A stretch of 64,000 nt of DNA from Deroplatys truncata. Its lineage: Eukaryota > Arthropoda > Insecta > Mantodea > Mantidae. The notes under the pieces are model-generated. The model ran no database searches. It was not told the DNA's origin and saw nothing but the letters and a program-made list of their open reading frames with translations. The position numbers and the translations under genes are program-made. This document shows positions 49,171-60,224 of this stretch, piece after piece (positions within the stretch are counted from its first letter, which is position 1; every line of letters begins with the position of its first letter). The stretch is taken from NCBI GenBank assembly GCA_030765065.1, contig CM060975.1:195839507-195903506 (forward strand), written 5' to 3'.

Positions 49171-50165
49171 ACTTTCTCTACTATGTACATAGTAGATAGA
49201 GAAGGTATTGCACTTCACCCAAAAATCTGATACCAAGATTTCACCAGAAATGCATGTTTTGAAGCTCCCTGAATCCAAAAGAAGTATTTTTAAAAAAAGG
49301 TCCATGTGTGTACATGTATGAATGTATCTGTGAACAGCATAACTCAAAAACCAAAAGTCCAATAAACACCAAACTTGATGTTTAAATTTAATATCTTCCA
49401 AAGATGCGACATGAAGATTTTCAAGAAAATCCCCCACCCCAAACTATCCCTTAGGTGGAAGATTTTTTGAAATTTTTATTTTCTAAAAACTAGCTAATGA
49501 TTTTGATTAAAATAGCACATATTATAGACATTTACATGACAAATCAAATGCATATCTTCAATATTTTGGGAAAAGCCTGTGAAGTCTTCCTCATTCAAAA
49601 GGAATTTTGTAGAATCTTGTATAACTGGTAAACATAAGCGATAAACCAAAACGTACTATACAAAAAATGCAGATCTCTTTAAAACACACAATTTATTTCA
49701 AGTAAGCTTTTATTTATGCATTGAACCATTTCTAAGATATCTGTTATTAATGGTTCGAATTTTCATTACTTGGTCATTCTCTTAAAGTCCAGTCAACGTT
49801 CAGCTGTTTCTCATGATTGGATGGAAAGAGTGTGGAATTTTAAGGCCAGTGTATAGTGTCCAGTTCTTAAACATTTGACTGTCATTGTTCTCTTTGTATC
49901 TTTAATGAAATGTAGCTACTTCTGCAAAGGTTTATTTGGGTTAAAATGTTGTAGACAGAAAAATAAGCTTTAGTAAGAATAGGTTGGAAAGGTAGAATCA
50001 GATGACTGAAAAATACATTTTTCAGTCATCTGATTCTACTTTTCCAACCTTGTCCAACAACAGCTTGTGTGAAAGAACAATTAATTCCTTTAGTAAGAAT
50101 AGTTTGTATACCTACTAATAAAGATGGAGGGTAGAAAAAGTCATGTGAATGTATCACATCAGAAT
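49171..50165 (+). mobile_element. Helentron-like copy
   Basis: Starts ACTTTCTCTACTATGTACAT, which folds into a near-perfect hairpin with AGTAGATAGAGAAGG. It ends AGTCATGTGAATGTATCACA plus TCAGA; ATGTGA and TCACAT form a 6-bp terminal hairpin. It is interrupted at 49983-50087 by a palindromic SINE insertion. Confidence 0.65.
49983..50087. mobile_element. 105-bp SINE-tail insertion with palindrome and 15-bp target duplication
   Basis: CTTTAGTAAGAATAG occurs at 49968-49982 and 50088-50102. The insert begins with arms of 33 bases (49982-50014 and 50017-50049), inverted with one mismatch and a 2-base centre, and ends GAAAGAACAATTAATT. The right arm plus tail matches the family 3 SINE 3' region (TTTTCAGTTGTCTGATTC at 60198; TGTCCAACACACGGC at 59919). 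Confidence 0.85.
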
Positions 50166-50169
50166 TTCT

Positions 50170-50885
50170 TTTTATTTAAGCATTGAATAAAAGGAAATAA
50201 AAATGACATGCAATTCTGGTAGCAATACTTATATAAGGATACTATTACATGATTGGCAAGTAGGCAAGGGATGCCATAGCACTAAGGTATGTGTGTGGTC
50301 AATTATTCAGCTGTTATTATATCATATTTTCATAATAAATTATGATTTGTAAAAAACAAAACTGCTAAATTGTGGTGAAATGAGATGCTTAAGGAAGAGA
50401 AAGAAGCTAAAAGAATGTAGATTAGTTGCTGTTTTGATATTTCATTAAGACTTCCCTTATGATTTCATATTTGAAATATAATGAAACAAAAAGTTTGGAA
50501 AACTTCTTTTTTTATCTACTGAATAAGTATTTGGAAACCAAAATTGTATTAGAAGTTTTAATTTGTCTTTGTATATAAAATCACTTCTTTAGAGGATGAC
50601 ATATATATCTCTTCCACCTGGTATATTATAATAATATTTATTTAGTGCTAAGAAATTTATGGTATATATAGGTTTACCTACTGAAATTTAGCCTTGGCCA
50701 ATTATTCAGTAGACATCCACTCTATATACAAACATTTTTATACTATTGGATTTAAATTCATTTCTACTTCTTTTTAACTCTATAGAAATACTGTCACACA
50801 TTCCTACTCTACTTTATGAATATTTTATTCAACATTGTTTTTTGTCCCTTTTAAAATTAAGCTTATGAAATCAGTATATAATATG
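50170..50885. other. Intronic sequence, no gene recognised
   Basis: AT-rich, short frames only. Confidence 0.4.
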
Positions 50886-50889
50886 GATA

Positions 50890-51205
50890 ATCTAGTAACA
50901 GTGATGTGAATTTGAAATTATGTAGAAAATTTGAGTTGGAATTGAAACACTTAACATTACTTACATGTTTTAAAACTTGATAGGTTTCGAGAGCTAATTG
51001 CTCCCATCTCGAAACTGGCTCATTAATTAACTAATATATGATATGTACGAAAAATTACACCAGCATCATAACCCACTAATAACAGCATTAGGAAACTATG
51101 ATTCAGTAAATAAACATTACAGACCCCTATCACTATTTGATAGAACATTATCCATTGATCACACTGAAGAAATACAACACTTTCTTGACAATCTCATCCA
51201 ATCAT
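50890..51205 (+). mobile_element. Penelope-like element, 5' (pLTR) portion
   Basis: CTAGTAACAGTGATGTG at about 50893 is shared with the insertion at 57420. GGTTTCGAGAGCTAATTGCT followed by CCATCTCGAAAC forms an inverted GTTTCGAGA/TCTCGAAAC pair. A coding-like trace HYRPLSLFDRTLSIDHTEEI follows at about 51110. It is cut at about 51205 by the repeat at 51209. The antisense of 52956-53028 is homologous to 50900-50980. Confidence 0.6.
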
Positions 51206-51208
51206 GAC

Positions 51209-51950
51209 TTAGATGCTGACTCTTCCCAAATTCTCAACATTAATCCTTTTTCTTCTTACTTTTGTTTCAGACCTAGCCCGTGCAGTGCCCTTCAAGCCCT
51301 CAGCAACTGCTGAGGCAGACTGGGAGAAAGGGCCACCCACCATGATCAACGTGGGCAGCAAATTTCGGGCCACTGCATTATGGAGCTGATCACACAGATG
51401 ACATTGGTAGCCTACTTGGACAACGAGACTGACGAACATGAGGGAGCTGGATGCAAACAGTTGGGCTACTGTGCACAGATAATGGACAGTGTTCAGCCGC
51501 GAAGACTGGCACAGCAAGCAACATTTACAACACACAATCATATTATTCATTAACATTTCACACTATTACTATGGTATACACTTAAGCTCTAACTCAACTG
51601 TACTACTGTACACTAACATTTAGCTTAAGCTAAAATTGTGACAAGCAGGCACTCCCTGCACTCAGTTATAAGTGACATATAATACACATACATATTAGTT
51701 CAAGTTAACACCATGAATAGCAGGAACTCCCTGCACACACTTACAAAATTAAAATGTAAACAATTATAACATATACAATTTTTAAAGCATGACATCCCAC
51801 TGGTATTGTTCAGATTTCATGGACAATTCCAGTAACTAACAATGGACATGCACATGCATGCCAGCAACTTAGTAATGCACATATTAACACTGGGGTGCTA
51901 TGCAGGACCCGACCATGCATGAATGCACGCAGACACAGCAATAAAAAAAA
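51209..51950 (-). repeat. Dispersed repeat with 115-codon open frame, second copy
   Basis: The minus-strand frame at 51209-51556 begins MLMNNMIVCCKCCLLCQSSR and includes YQCHLCDQLHNAVAR and IMVGGPFSQSASAVAEGLKG. The N-terminus is Cys-rich. It is not a family I recognise. The downstream part (51600-51950) matches 24950-25240. It sits inside Penelope-like sequence, so it is probably itself a mobile element; ends not defined. Confidence 0.55.
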
Positions 51951-51954
51951 ATGA

Positions 51955-52757
51955 AATGGCCTACTTGTTCCTTGTGGTGTTATTTGGTATTCATCTGTGT
52001 ATGATGGAATCCGGTGGTGTAGTGATGAACCTCCATAGTGGGTTCAGTGGCGACAATTCAAAATTCATTATACGGTGTTTATGTTTTGCGATTGATAACT
52101 TTTCCCAAGTGTCCAACTCTGCCGTGTGTTTTGCTGGTTTTAGGAGTGTTGTATTTGGTGTGATGTTTTGTTGCAGAGTAATTTCTCTATTTTGTGGAGC
52201 TAGGCAAATATTTGTTTTTTTGAAGATGTTGTATAGTTTGTAGTGAGTCCTTGGGTGGGAAGTGAACTTCTTGAAAATCATTTTGCTTTTTTGTTGGGTG
52301 AGATTTGCGGTGTCCTTAATGTGTTTCTGTTTTTTGAAATGTGCTATTTTTTTGTTGATGATTTGTTAGGTGGGGCCATTGTTCATGGCTGTGTTAACTA
52401 TGTGTTTGTATTCCTGTTTGTATTCTGTTTTGGTTAATGATTTGTAAACAAATCTATGGGGCAAACTGTTTAGGACTGCATGTTTGTGTGGTACCGGGTT
52501 AAACTATTGTTTTTTATGTAGTTTTCAGAATGTGTAGGCTTCCTGTAGATACCAAAATTGATATTGTTCTGTTTTCTAATTACTTTTAAGTCTAGGAAAG
52601 GTAGAGTACCTTCATTTTCTGTTTCAATAGTATATTGTATAGATCTTTTCTGTAAATCGAGTAATTTGAGGGCATCCTGAATGAGCTTGTTGGGTACTAT
52701 TACAAATATATCATACATCACACCATATATAACACTCCTAAAACTGGCAAAACACAT
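51955..52757 (-). pseudogene. Penelope-like RT/GIY-YIG pseudogene
   Basis: The minus-strand frame at 52470-52757 has YDIFVIVPNKLIQDALKLLD, then EGTLPFLDLKVIRKQNNINF and IYRKPTHSENYIKNNS, the C-terminal part of a Penelope-like reverse transcriptase (F-L-D-L and Y-R-K-P-T-x-S motifs). It continues through a decayed linker (52440-52230) to LLKPAKHTAELDTWEKL, a frame-shifted counterpart of the start of the GIY-YIG endonuclease, before breaking off. The catalytic part of the endonuclease is not visible. Inactive. Confidence 0.85.
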
Positions 52758-52960
52758 AGCAGAATTGGATACTTGGAAAACTTATTATTCACAAAACATG
52801 TAATGAATTTTGAATTGCCGCTACTGAATGCACTATGGAGGTTCATTACTACACCACCAGATTCCACCACACACAGATGCATATTGGACAATACCACGAG
52901 GAACCAGTCGGCCACTTCTGATGATGGTAGTAATTTGCTGACAAAACCTGTCAAATTCTA
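52700..52960 (+). mobile_element. Inverted partial copy of the Penelope-like 3' coding end
   Basis: The plus strand ATCACACCATATATAACACT...AGAATTGGATACTTGGAAAA matches the minus strand of 52105-52180, and the next 200 bases match the minus strand of 51960-52090. The result is an inverted pair about 520 bases apart. Confidence 0.75.
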
Positions 52961-53028
52961 AAACATGTAAGTGATGTTAAGTGTTACAACTCTGACTCAA
53001 ATTTTCTACATAATTTAATGAAATCATT
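52956..53028 (-). mobile_element. Penelope-like pLTR fragment
   Basis: The minus strand reads TATGTAGAAAATTTGAGTCA, then CACTTAACATCACTTACATG, matching 50915-50980 with few changes but in opposite orientation. Confidence 0.7.
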
Positions 53029-53029
53029 T

Positions 53030-53990
53030 CTCTAGTTTTCAGTTTCCTTACAATTAAACACTATATGTTCCAAGTCTTCTTTCCCTCCACATAATGGATA
53101 TTCTCTTTGAACAAAGTCTTCTTTTTCACCTTTTAACTTCCACACACCTATTCTCACCCATGCTATAAGCTCTCTTTCCTCCTTATTAGCTTGCCAATAT
53201 AATTTTCCCTTTACCATCCCCATTTCACCTTAATATAGAATTCCAGCGATGTCTTCCCAGTTAAATTACTAAATAATTTTTGTATCTCTTATATCTTCAA
53301 AACGTCTTAATGCCTCTTATCAAAATCCTCTAACATTTGTCTCTCTTTTCCTCCATATATACACTAATCCATTACTCTCCAAAACATTTCTTAAGAGTAT
53401 AGACTACTCAGGCCCCCCTTAGCTAAATATGATTCTCACATGTTAAATGTTGCTTTATTAGATTATCTTCATTTAGGTTTAAAATCCTGTACCAATATTT
53501 TAAAATTCTCTCCATAATTAAACTTCTTTTACAGCTACAATTGGTAAGCTGAGAGTATATTCTTTCTAGCCATTTAACTTTCAATTGGTATTTTAAAGAG
53601 ACATCCTTTTATGATTGGCATAGCTACTTTCCCTTTTGTAAGTGCCAATCATTTTTGCTTTTCCCATTTTCCCCCTCCATCCATTTTTATACCTGAATAA
53701 ATGCACTTATGTACCACCTTATACTCCTTATTTTCTTTCTTCCAATTCTCCTATTTACTCCGCTTTCTTCCATTTCTACATATTAAAATATGGGTCTTGT
53801 TCTGGTATGTCTTCAACTACTTTACTTAAGCTTTCATTAATTCTCTCCTCCATTATAATCATTTTCTCTATGATATTTGCCAGCATAGTTTGTATTTCTA
53901 CTGATCTGGGTTTAATTCTATACCTGATATCACCACCAGATTAAAAATTACACTTTGAGCTACTAAGTTGATCATTACTATGTTGCCTCC
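53030..53990 (-). pseudogene. LINE family A fragment
   Basis: The minus-strand frame at 53032-53223 has NKEERELIAWVRIGVWKLKG and EYPLCGGKEDLEHIVFNCKE, the C-terminal zinc-binding segment (Cys, His, Cys). The first Cys of the usual C-P-x-C is changed to Tyr (YPLC). Upstream decayed traces extend to about 53990, collinear with 56300-57000. Broken. Confidence 0.8.
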
Positions 53991-54787
53991 AGTTCTGTTG
54001 CTATTACTGCTAAATTTCTTCTTCCTGATCCAATGTAGTGCAAGCTCTACATACATTGTTACCTTCACTCTTCCACTTATGATGCAAGAGCTCACTGTAA
54101 CACGTCCTTCCACCACTGCTTACTGAGTACTCCCATCTGGTATATTACTGTAATACTGGTATACTTTCATGTTACTGAACAATGAAAAAGAAGATCTTTT
54201 TGGCCTTAGCCACTTAGCACAGGATGATATAGGTGAAAGTAGCCCACATTCCTTTTGAATGTGAATGTGATAATTTGATTGATTGAAATTGCAATATCTG
54301 ATTATATTGCATTACTGTGAGTAAACACTACAACAATGGACAATTTTATGCAATCCTTTGCAAACTTCCCAACCTTAGTTGTTGACATTCTTCTGTCAGC
54401 ATTCCAATTTATTTCATCAGTTGAATTACAGGGTAATTCTGCAAAAGATTTATTCGTTATAAAAAAGGAGTGGAAATTGTGGAAGTGTATGTGAAAACAG
54501 GTTCCATTAAAGAAAAGTGCAAAATTTTCAGGGACAGGCTTCCAGATAGAGGACAACCAGCAGAGAGAGCAAGTTTGGTTAAAGTATGACAAGCTATGGC
54601 TATGGGGGGGGGGGAAAGAGTTCCTTCAATTTACACCCCAGAAATTAATTTTATTTTTTCCTGTGGAGACATTTGAAGAGCAAGGTGGATGAAACAAACC
54701 CATACACACTACAGGAACCAAAAGGCAACATCAGCTATGACATGGCCATCAATAGTGGTAGGTACCTAATTTTTTTATTTATTTATT
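53991..54787. other. No gene recognised
   Basis: A G-run at 54606-54614 and a 96-codon minus-strand frame at 54302-54592 without motif. The plus strand of the same segment also reads openly in part, so this may be a decayed repeat. Confidence 0.35.
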
Positions 54788-54937
54788 ACTTTCTCTACTA
54801 CGTATAGTAAGTAGGGGAAGTATTGTATTCCACCCAAAAATTCGATACTGAGATTTCACCGGAAATACATGCTTTGAGACCCCCTGAATCCAAAAAAAGC
54901 ATTTTTGGAAACATCTCCGTGTGTGTGTCTGTGTGTC

Positions 54938-54985
<48 letters not shown>

Positions 54986-55730
54986 TGTCTGTGAACAGCA
55001 TAACTCAGAAACGAACAATCGGATAAACACCAAACTTGGTATTTAGGTTCAGTATCTTCCAGAGATGCGACACGAAGGTTTTCAAGAAAATCCCCCCACC
55101 TCAGATTACCCTTTACATGGAAGATTTTTCGAAAATTTTAATTTTCTCAAAAATGGCTCTAACGATTTTGATTAAAATATCATATGTTTAAGATACTTTC
55201 ATGACAAATAAAATGTATATCTTGAATTTTCTGGGAATGTCTCCAAAAGTATTCTTCATTGTGAACGACTTTTGCATAACTGGTAAACCATAAGAGATAG
55301 ACAAAATTTTGCTGCTCAAAAAATGTAGATCGCATTAAAATACACAATTTATGTCATATACATTTTTTTTGTTGAGTGAACCATTTTCGGGATATTGCTT
55401 GTTATTCCCTTAAATTTTTCAATACTTATTTTCTCAAATGGGAATTCGTTATTCATTTTTTTTGTCCTGGATATGCAAAGAGTATTAATCTGTGGCAGAG
55501 TGAATGGTGCTGCACCTAGCAACCAGATATGTATGTGCTCAAAGGCTACTGTATTTCTATATTGCCCTTGTGAATATATATTCCCCTTACGACTACAAGA
55601 AAATTAGCAATAAGATAGACTCTGCAAATGTTTATCTCGATTAACATGAAGTAGATGGAGAATAAGCGTTTGTAAAAATAGTTTGTTCAAGAGTAGAGAA
55701 AGTCATGTAACACATCAGATTTTTTTTTTT
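54788..55730 (+). mobile_element. Helentron-like copy with (GT)n
   Basis: Starts ACTTTCTCTACTACGTATAG, contains a 70-base GT/GTCT tract at 54920-54990 followed by CTGTGAACAGCATAACTCAG, and ends AGTAGAGAAAGTCATGTAAC, then CATCAGA plus a T-run. Closest in sequence to the 16612 copy but with a single 3' unit. The T-run is directly joined to the 3' end of LINE family A. Confidence 0.68.
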
Positions 55731-57100
55731 GTGCAAAGAGATTTACAATTTGATTGTCTACTGAATTTTGACCCTGGACACTCATTCTGTAGACAATCAC
55801 TACAGTTTATCTACATTTTACAATTTCCTGTCACTAAATTATCTTCCTTCAGTTTTTCACGTCCCATTTCCACTTGTTTTTCTCTTGTCATTTATTGATT
55901 GCTTTACCATCACACATTCACCATAGTTTTCCATTCAAAGTAAGATACACACCTCTTACTTTCTCTATCCACTGTCCAAAGCCATTTATTTTTGACTTTA
56001 CACAAAAACTGTCCAATGCTCCTAGTGTCCTTGCACATCATTACGATTATAAATGTATTTCTATCCCCCTTCAACCACTTCTTTTTAATAAATTCTCTTC
56101 TCCAATTTTCTGTTCCTTGGCACTTAAATACTATGTGTTCAATGTCTTCATTACCCCCACATATCGGACATTGGTTTTGAGGAATACCCTGTCTTAATCC
56201 TCTTAGCCTCCATGCTCCAGTTCTTACCCATGCAATAGATTCTCTCTCTTCTTTATTTACCATGTCTATATATTTTTCCCTACCCCATGTATTTTTTATT
56301 GTCCTATAACAAACAATGAGCTCTTTTCAGCAATCTCACTGAATATGTTTTGTATTTCTATATCTTTCAGTCTTTTCCTTGCCTTTTTCCAAAACATTTT
56401 TATGTTATTTTCTCTCCTCAACGTGTCTCCTAAACCATTTTTCTCCAAAATGTTCCGTAAATTACTTACCCATCCATCATTCATTAAACTGTTCTCTTGG
56501 TGTTCTATACATTGTCTTAACTTATTACGTTTTCCTAAATTTAAAGTTCTAAACCAAAATTTCAAAGCTCTTTCCATTATCTTCCCCTTAGTCGCAACCC
56601 TGCCCATCTCTAATTGTGCTACCTGTCTTACAATTGCCTTCGGTAACCCTAGTATTTCTCTACAAAACATCCTGTCCACCTCATCTATACTTTCGCATCC
56701 TCTATCTAATCCCCATATTTCTATACCATACATCATTTTTGCCTCCACAACCATCTCATGAACTTTTTCCAGCCATTTAACATTTATATTAGGTACTCTA
56801 TATTTGCAGCTTCTAATTGCTGCCATCGTCCCTTTACCTTTTGCCAATGCAGACTTCTTTTGTTTCTCCCATTTATTACCTCCATGTATTTTTACTCCTA
56901 AATAAATACAGTCATGCACCACCCTGTAATTTTTATTCTCTCCCTTCCACTTTTCATATTTGCTTAATTTTTCCCCCTTTTTGAATACCACAATCTGTGT
57001 TTTCTCTTGATTCACTTTTAACTTCCATTCTTTATAATATACATTAATTGCTAAAGTACCTAATTTATGCTGGATGTATCTGAACATGATTAAATATGCA
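55731..57100 (-). pseudogene. LINE family A, 5'-truncated, best copy
   Basis: The minus-strand open frame of 263 codons at 56296-57087 covers the end of the reverse transcriptase and the thumb/connector: YKEWKLKVNQEKTQIVVFKK, YLGVKIHGGNKWEKQKKS, KMMYGIEIWGLDRG, VDRMFCREILGLPKA, RALKFWFRTLNLGKRNKLRQ. After a frameshift the next frame (55910-56263) has NKEERESIAWVRTGAWRLRG and the zinc-binding NQCPICGGNEDIEHIVFKCQ. The 3' UTR occupies 55731-55910. The active-site box is beyond the truncation. The long open frame suggests a fairly recent insertion. Clade unassigned. Confidence 0.88.
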
Positions 57101-57183
57101 GTTGTGTATTGATGCTGCAGGGGAAAATTTTCAAAATCTTCTATGGTGAGTCCTTTTCAGCACTTCACATCTGTATTTTTATT

Positions 57184-58272
57184 ACTTTCCCTACCACATA
57201 CCTAGTAGATGGAAAAGGTATTACATTTGCCCAAAAATGCAATACCAAGATTTCACCAAAAATACATGTTTTGAGGCCCCTGAATACAAAAAAAGGATTT
57301 TTAGAAAAAGGTCTGTGTGTGTGTGTGTGTGTGTGTGTTTCTGTGTCTGTCTGTCTGTCTGTATGCATGTCTGTGAACAGCGTAACTCAAAAACAAAAAG
57401 TTGGATCAACATCAAACTTATTGACTAATTTTGAAGATTTAGAAGCTAGTAACAGTGATGTGTCATAATTTAAAATAGAGAGTTGAGGGTTGTTACACTA
57501 CATCACTATAATATTCTTACTTGAACGCGTTTCGGGAGACGTCTCCCGAAACGCGTTCAAGTAAGAATATTATAGTGATGTAGTGTAACAACCCTCAACT
57601 CTCTATTTTAAAACATCAAACTTGTTATTTTAGTTCACTATCTTCCAAAGATGTGACAAGAAGATTTTCAATAAAATCCCTCTGTCCCAAACTACCCTTT
57701 ACATGGAACATTTTTTGAAAGTTTTCATTTTCTAAAAAATGACTGTAACACTTTTGATTAAAATACCATATATTAAAGATATTTATATGAAGAATAAAAT
57801 GTATATTTTGAATTTTTTGCGAATACCCTGTGAGGTCCTCTTTATTTGAATGGAATTTTGTATAATCTTGTGTAACTGGTAAACTTTAAGCAATAGACGA
57901 AAATGTACTGCACAAAAAATGTACATCTCTTTAAAACACAAATTGATTTTGAATAATTTTCTTTTGGCATTAACTATTTCTGAGATATCCATAACTAATG
58001 GTACGAATTGTTCCATACTTAGTCATTCTTTTAAAGCACTGTCAATATTCAGATCTTTCTCGCAATTGCATCAAAACAGTATCAAATTTTAAGGCCAGCA
58101 TATAGCGTTTCTCACCGTTCCCTTTGTATCTATAATGAAATGTGTAATGTAGCTATTTCTGCTAAAGTTTATTTGGATTAAAATGAAGTAGATATAAAAA
58201 TAAGTTGTATACTCACTAATAAACAATAGAGGTTAGAGAAAGTCATGTGAATGTATCGCATCAGATTTTTTT
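57184..58272 (+). mobile_element. Helentron-like copy interrupted by a palindromic insertion
   Basis: Starts ACTTTCCCTACCACATACCT, has GT/GTCT at 57313-57362, CTGTGAACAGCGTAACTCAA, and ends AGAGAAAGTCATGTGAATGT, then ATCGCATCAGA plus a T-run. The insertion at 57420-57611 splits the AACATCAAACTT motif common to the family. Confidence 0.66.
57420..57611. mobile_element. 192-bp Penelope-derived insertion with 144-bp perfect palindrome
   Basis: AACATCAAACTT at 57408-57419 and 57612-57623 is a 12-bp target duplication. The insert begins with sequence shared with the Penelope-like pLTR at 50890 (CTAGTAACAGTGATGTG). It then forms an uninterrupted inverted repeat: 57469-57540 is the exact reverse complement of 57541-57612, with no spacer, centred on GGGAGAC/GTCTCCC. 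The inner GCGTTTCGGGAGA corresponds to GGTTTCGAGAGCT at 50985. Confidence 0.9.
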
Positions 58273-58400
58273 TACTTTGTATTTATCTGTACTTACATGA
58301 CTACTTTTATCTGTGCAATTAATACATCACATTCTGATTCAAATGAGAGGCAGGCTACTTGGATCTGCACTTTCATTATAAACAAATAAGAAATAAAGAA

Positions 58401-58495
<95 letters not shown>
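58401..58495. repeat. (AAT)n microsatellite
   Basis: About 31 pure AAT units. Confidence 0.98.
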
Positions 58496-58497
<2 letters not shown>

Positions 58498-58853
58498 TTC
58501 AATGATTGCTGAAATGTTTACACTTAAACTTAACTTATGTCATGGTGTTAAAAACATTAGAGGTTTTGAAGTGAAGTTTAAGTGTAAACATTTGACAATT
58601 GAATGAATTTTAATATGAAAGTAATTTCACTTTTAATAGTCCATGTTTTTAATTTTAAAATAAAAGCAGGTTTGAAAAAATTAACAAACCTCTCCTGAAA
58701 CCAAATTTTAACTGTGCCACTGTTAAGAGTGTATTTATAAGTGGGTTCCTTATTACACTCATCTTCGTTCAGCCCATGAAAGATTTTCTGATTAAGCACT
58801 ATGTGTACCTATGTTAGATTATAATACATTACAAATAAAATGCACACACCTAC

Positions 58854-58946
58854 CTGTGCAAGGAAAAAATTATATTCTGTTGCTTCTTGTGAGGCAACCA
58901 GATCTTCAAGTTTGTCCTTCACAGTCTTGATTGCTTCGGCCAAACC
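58854..58946 (-). CDS. Coiled-coil exon, longer type (93 nt, most 5' seen)
   Basis: Phase-0 reading starts GLAEAIKTVKDKLEDLVASQ and ends EATEYNFFLAQ (31 codons). The acceptor is aaataatttccag (weak tract) and the donor gtaggtgtg. L2, I6, V9, L13 and L16 make a regular 4-3-4-3 heptad; the last third is aromatic and less heptad-like. It aligns without gaps over its first 23 codons with the exon at 34813, sharing the start phase. It is 12.7 kb upstream of the 46126 exon. Exons further 5' must lie beyond the window, since no start codon or signal peptide was found in the remaining 5 kb. Confidence 0.7.
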
Positions 58947-58979
58947 CTGGAAATTATTTTACAGTAATGTTACCAAGAT

Positions 58980-59106
<127 letters not shown>

Positions 59107-59259
59107 TAACAACCACAATGCTAATAACAATAATAATAGTAATAATAATTATACTTTTCTTTCATTAGCATATACACTTTTACAAACATCTTATAAAAAC
59201 ATATGTATACATTTTTATAATTCACTTGATCTATATACTTAAAGTTTTTATTTCATTTT

Positions 59260-59900
59260 GTACTTTATTGTAAAGGATTTTGCCCATTGTAAGGGGAATA
59301 TTTTCTTTGGCCTTTTTATTGAAATTCCCTGCATAATGCTTATTTTGTGTTCTGGCGTCATACTTTTGGCTATCTGTTACCAGTTTGATGTATTCCTTAA
59401 CTAGGTACTACAAAATAATTGCTTTAAATACATATAATGATGAAACAGGGCTGTAGGGCTAAACTCTGTCATACATTTGCTGCTCCAGACCTTAATTCCA
59501 TATTGAAGATGGGGGTGAATTAATCTATAAATAAAGAATTTTAAATTATTTAGGTATAGATATTTTTTGAGATGCAATGTCAAACACAGTTAGGATTGCA
59601 TAGTCTTGTGTAATTCCCAGGTGTTCCTGTATTTTGTCCTTATTTTATTAAATCTGCCGATTCATGTATTTTGGGCTATTTCTGCTATATTTTGTGCATT
59701 GCCATTAATTCGAGATTTGAATTCTGTACCAAATTTAGATGAAATTAGTCTTAACTACCCTAATTTTGAAAGTTGATGTGTTAAATTAACTTTATAAAAT
59801 AGCAGTTATTATATAGGTACTGTATACCTTCCTCCTAATTTTCCATTAAAATTTTATTAAGAATTTTTTAATGCACAATTTTTCTCTGATAATACAATTT
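59260..59900 (-). pseudogene. Jockey-like LINE 3' fragment
   Basis: The minus-strand frame at 59401-59583 has LNNLKFFIYRLIHPHLQYGI, then KVWSSK, the segment downstream of the RT thumb in jockey/CR1-type LINEs. Decayed traces extend on both sides. Truncated. Confidence 0.75.
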
Positions 59901-60110
59901 TATAATTCCAAACTTGTCCAACACACGGCTTGTGTGGAAGAACAATTAATTTAATTAATTGACCTAATAGTGGTTGAAACTATAAAGCCCAGGAATTAAA
60001 GTACTTACAACATTGTAAGTAGCACTGGGGTATGTCATCTCATACAATTTGAGATCTCCTTGTGGTTTACCGGAAAAAATGCGAATGAGTTGGGAAATTT
60101 AATATACCAG

Positions 60111-60222
60111 CATGTTGTCAAGGTAGCTCAGTGTTTAGAGAGCCAAACAGAAACCGGGGGATCCGTGGTTCAAATCCCAGTGATGGCACTGAATTTTTCA
60201 GTTGTCTGATTCACCTTTCCAA
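60111..60222 (+). repeat. tRNA-derived SINE (family 3)
   Basis: GTCAAGGTAGCTCAGTGTTT (A-box), CGTGGTTCAAATCCCAGTGA (B-box), then TTTTTCAGTTGTCTGATTCA and CCTTTCCAA. The tail matches the palindromic insert at 49983. A detached 3' tail of the same family lies at 59918-59960. Confidence 0.8.
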
Positions 60223-60224
60223 TA

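Noticed and set aside
50980..51015. Hammerhead ribozyme in the Penelope-like pLTR
   Set aside because: The minus strand has a 6-bp stem with an AATTA loop followed by a C-GAAAC-like box, but the CTGATGA core is not present, so this copy cannot be called a ribozyme.
54302..54592. 96-codon minus-strand frame
   Set aside because: No motif, and the opposite strand is equally open; likely a decayed repeat.
60001..60060. TACTTACAAC as donor of an exon upstream of 58854
   Set aside because: The adjacent 50-90 bases carry no coiled-coil pattern in phase 0.
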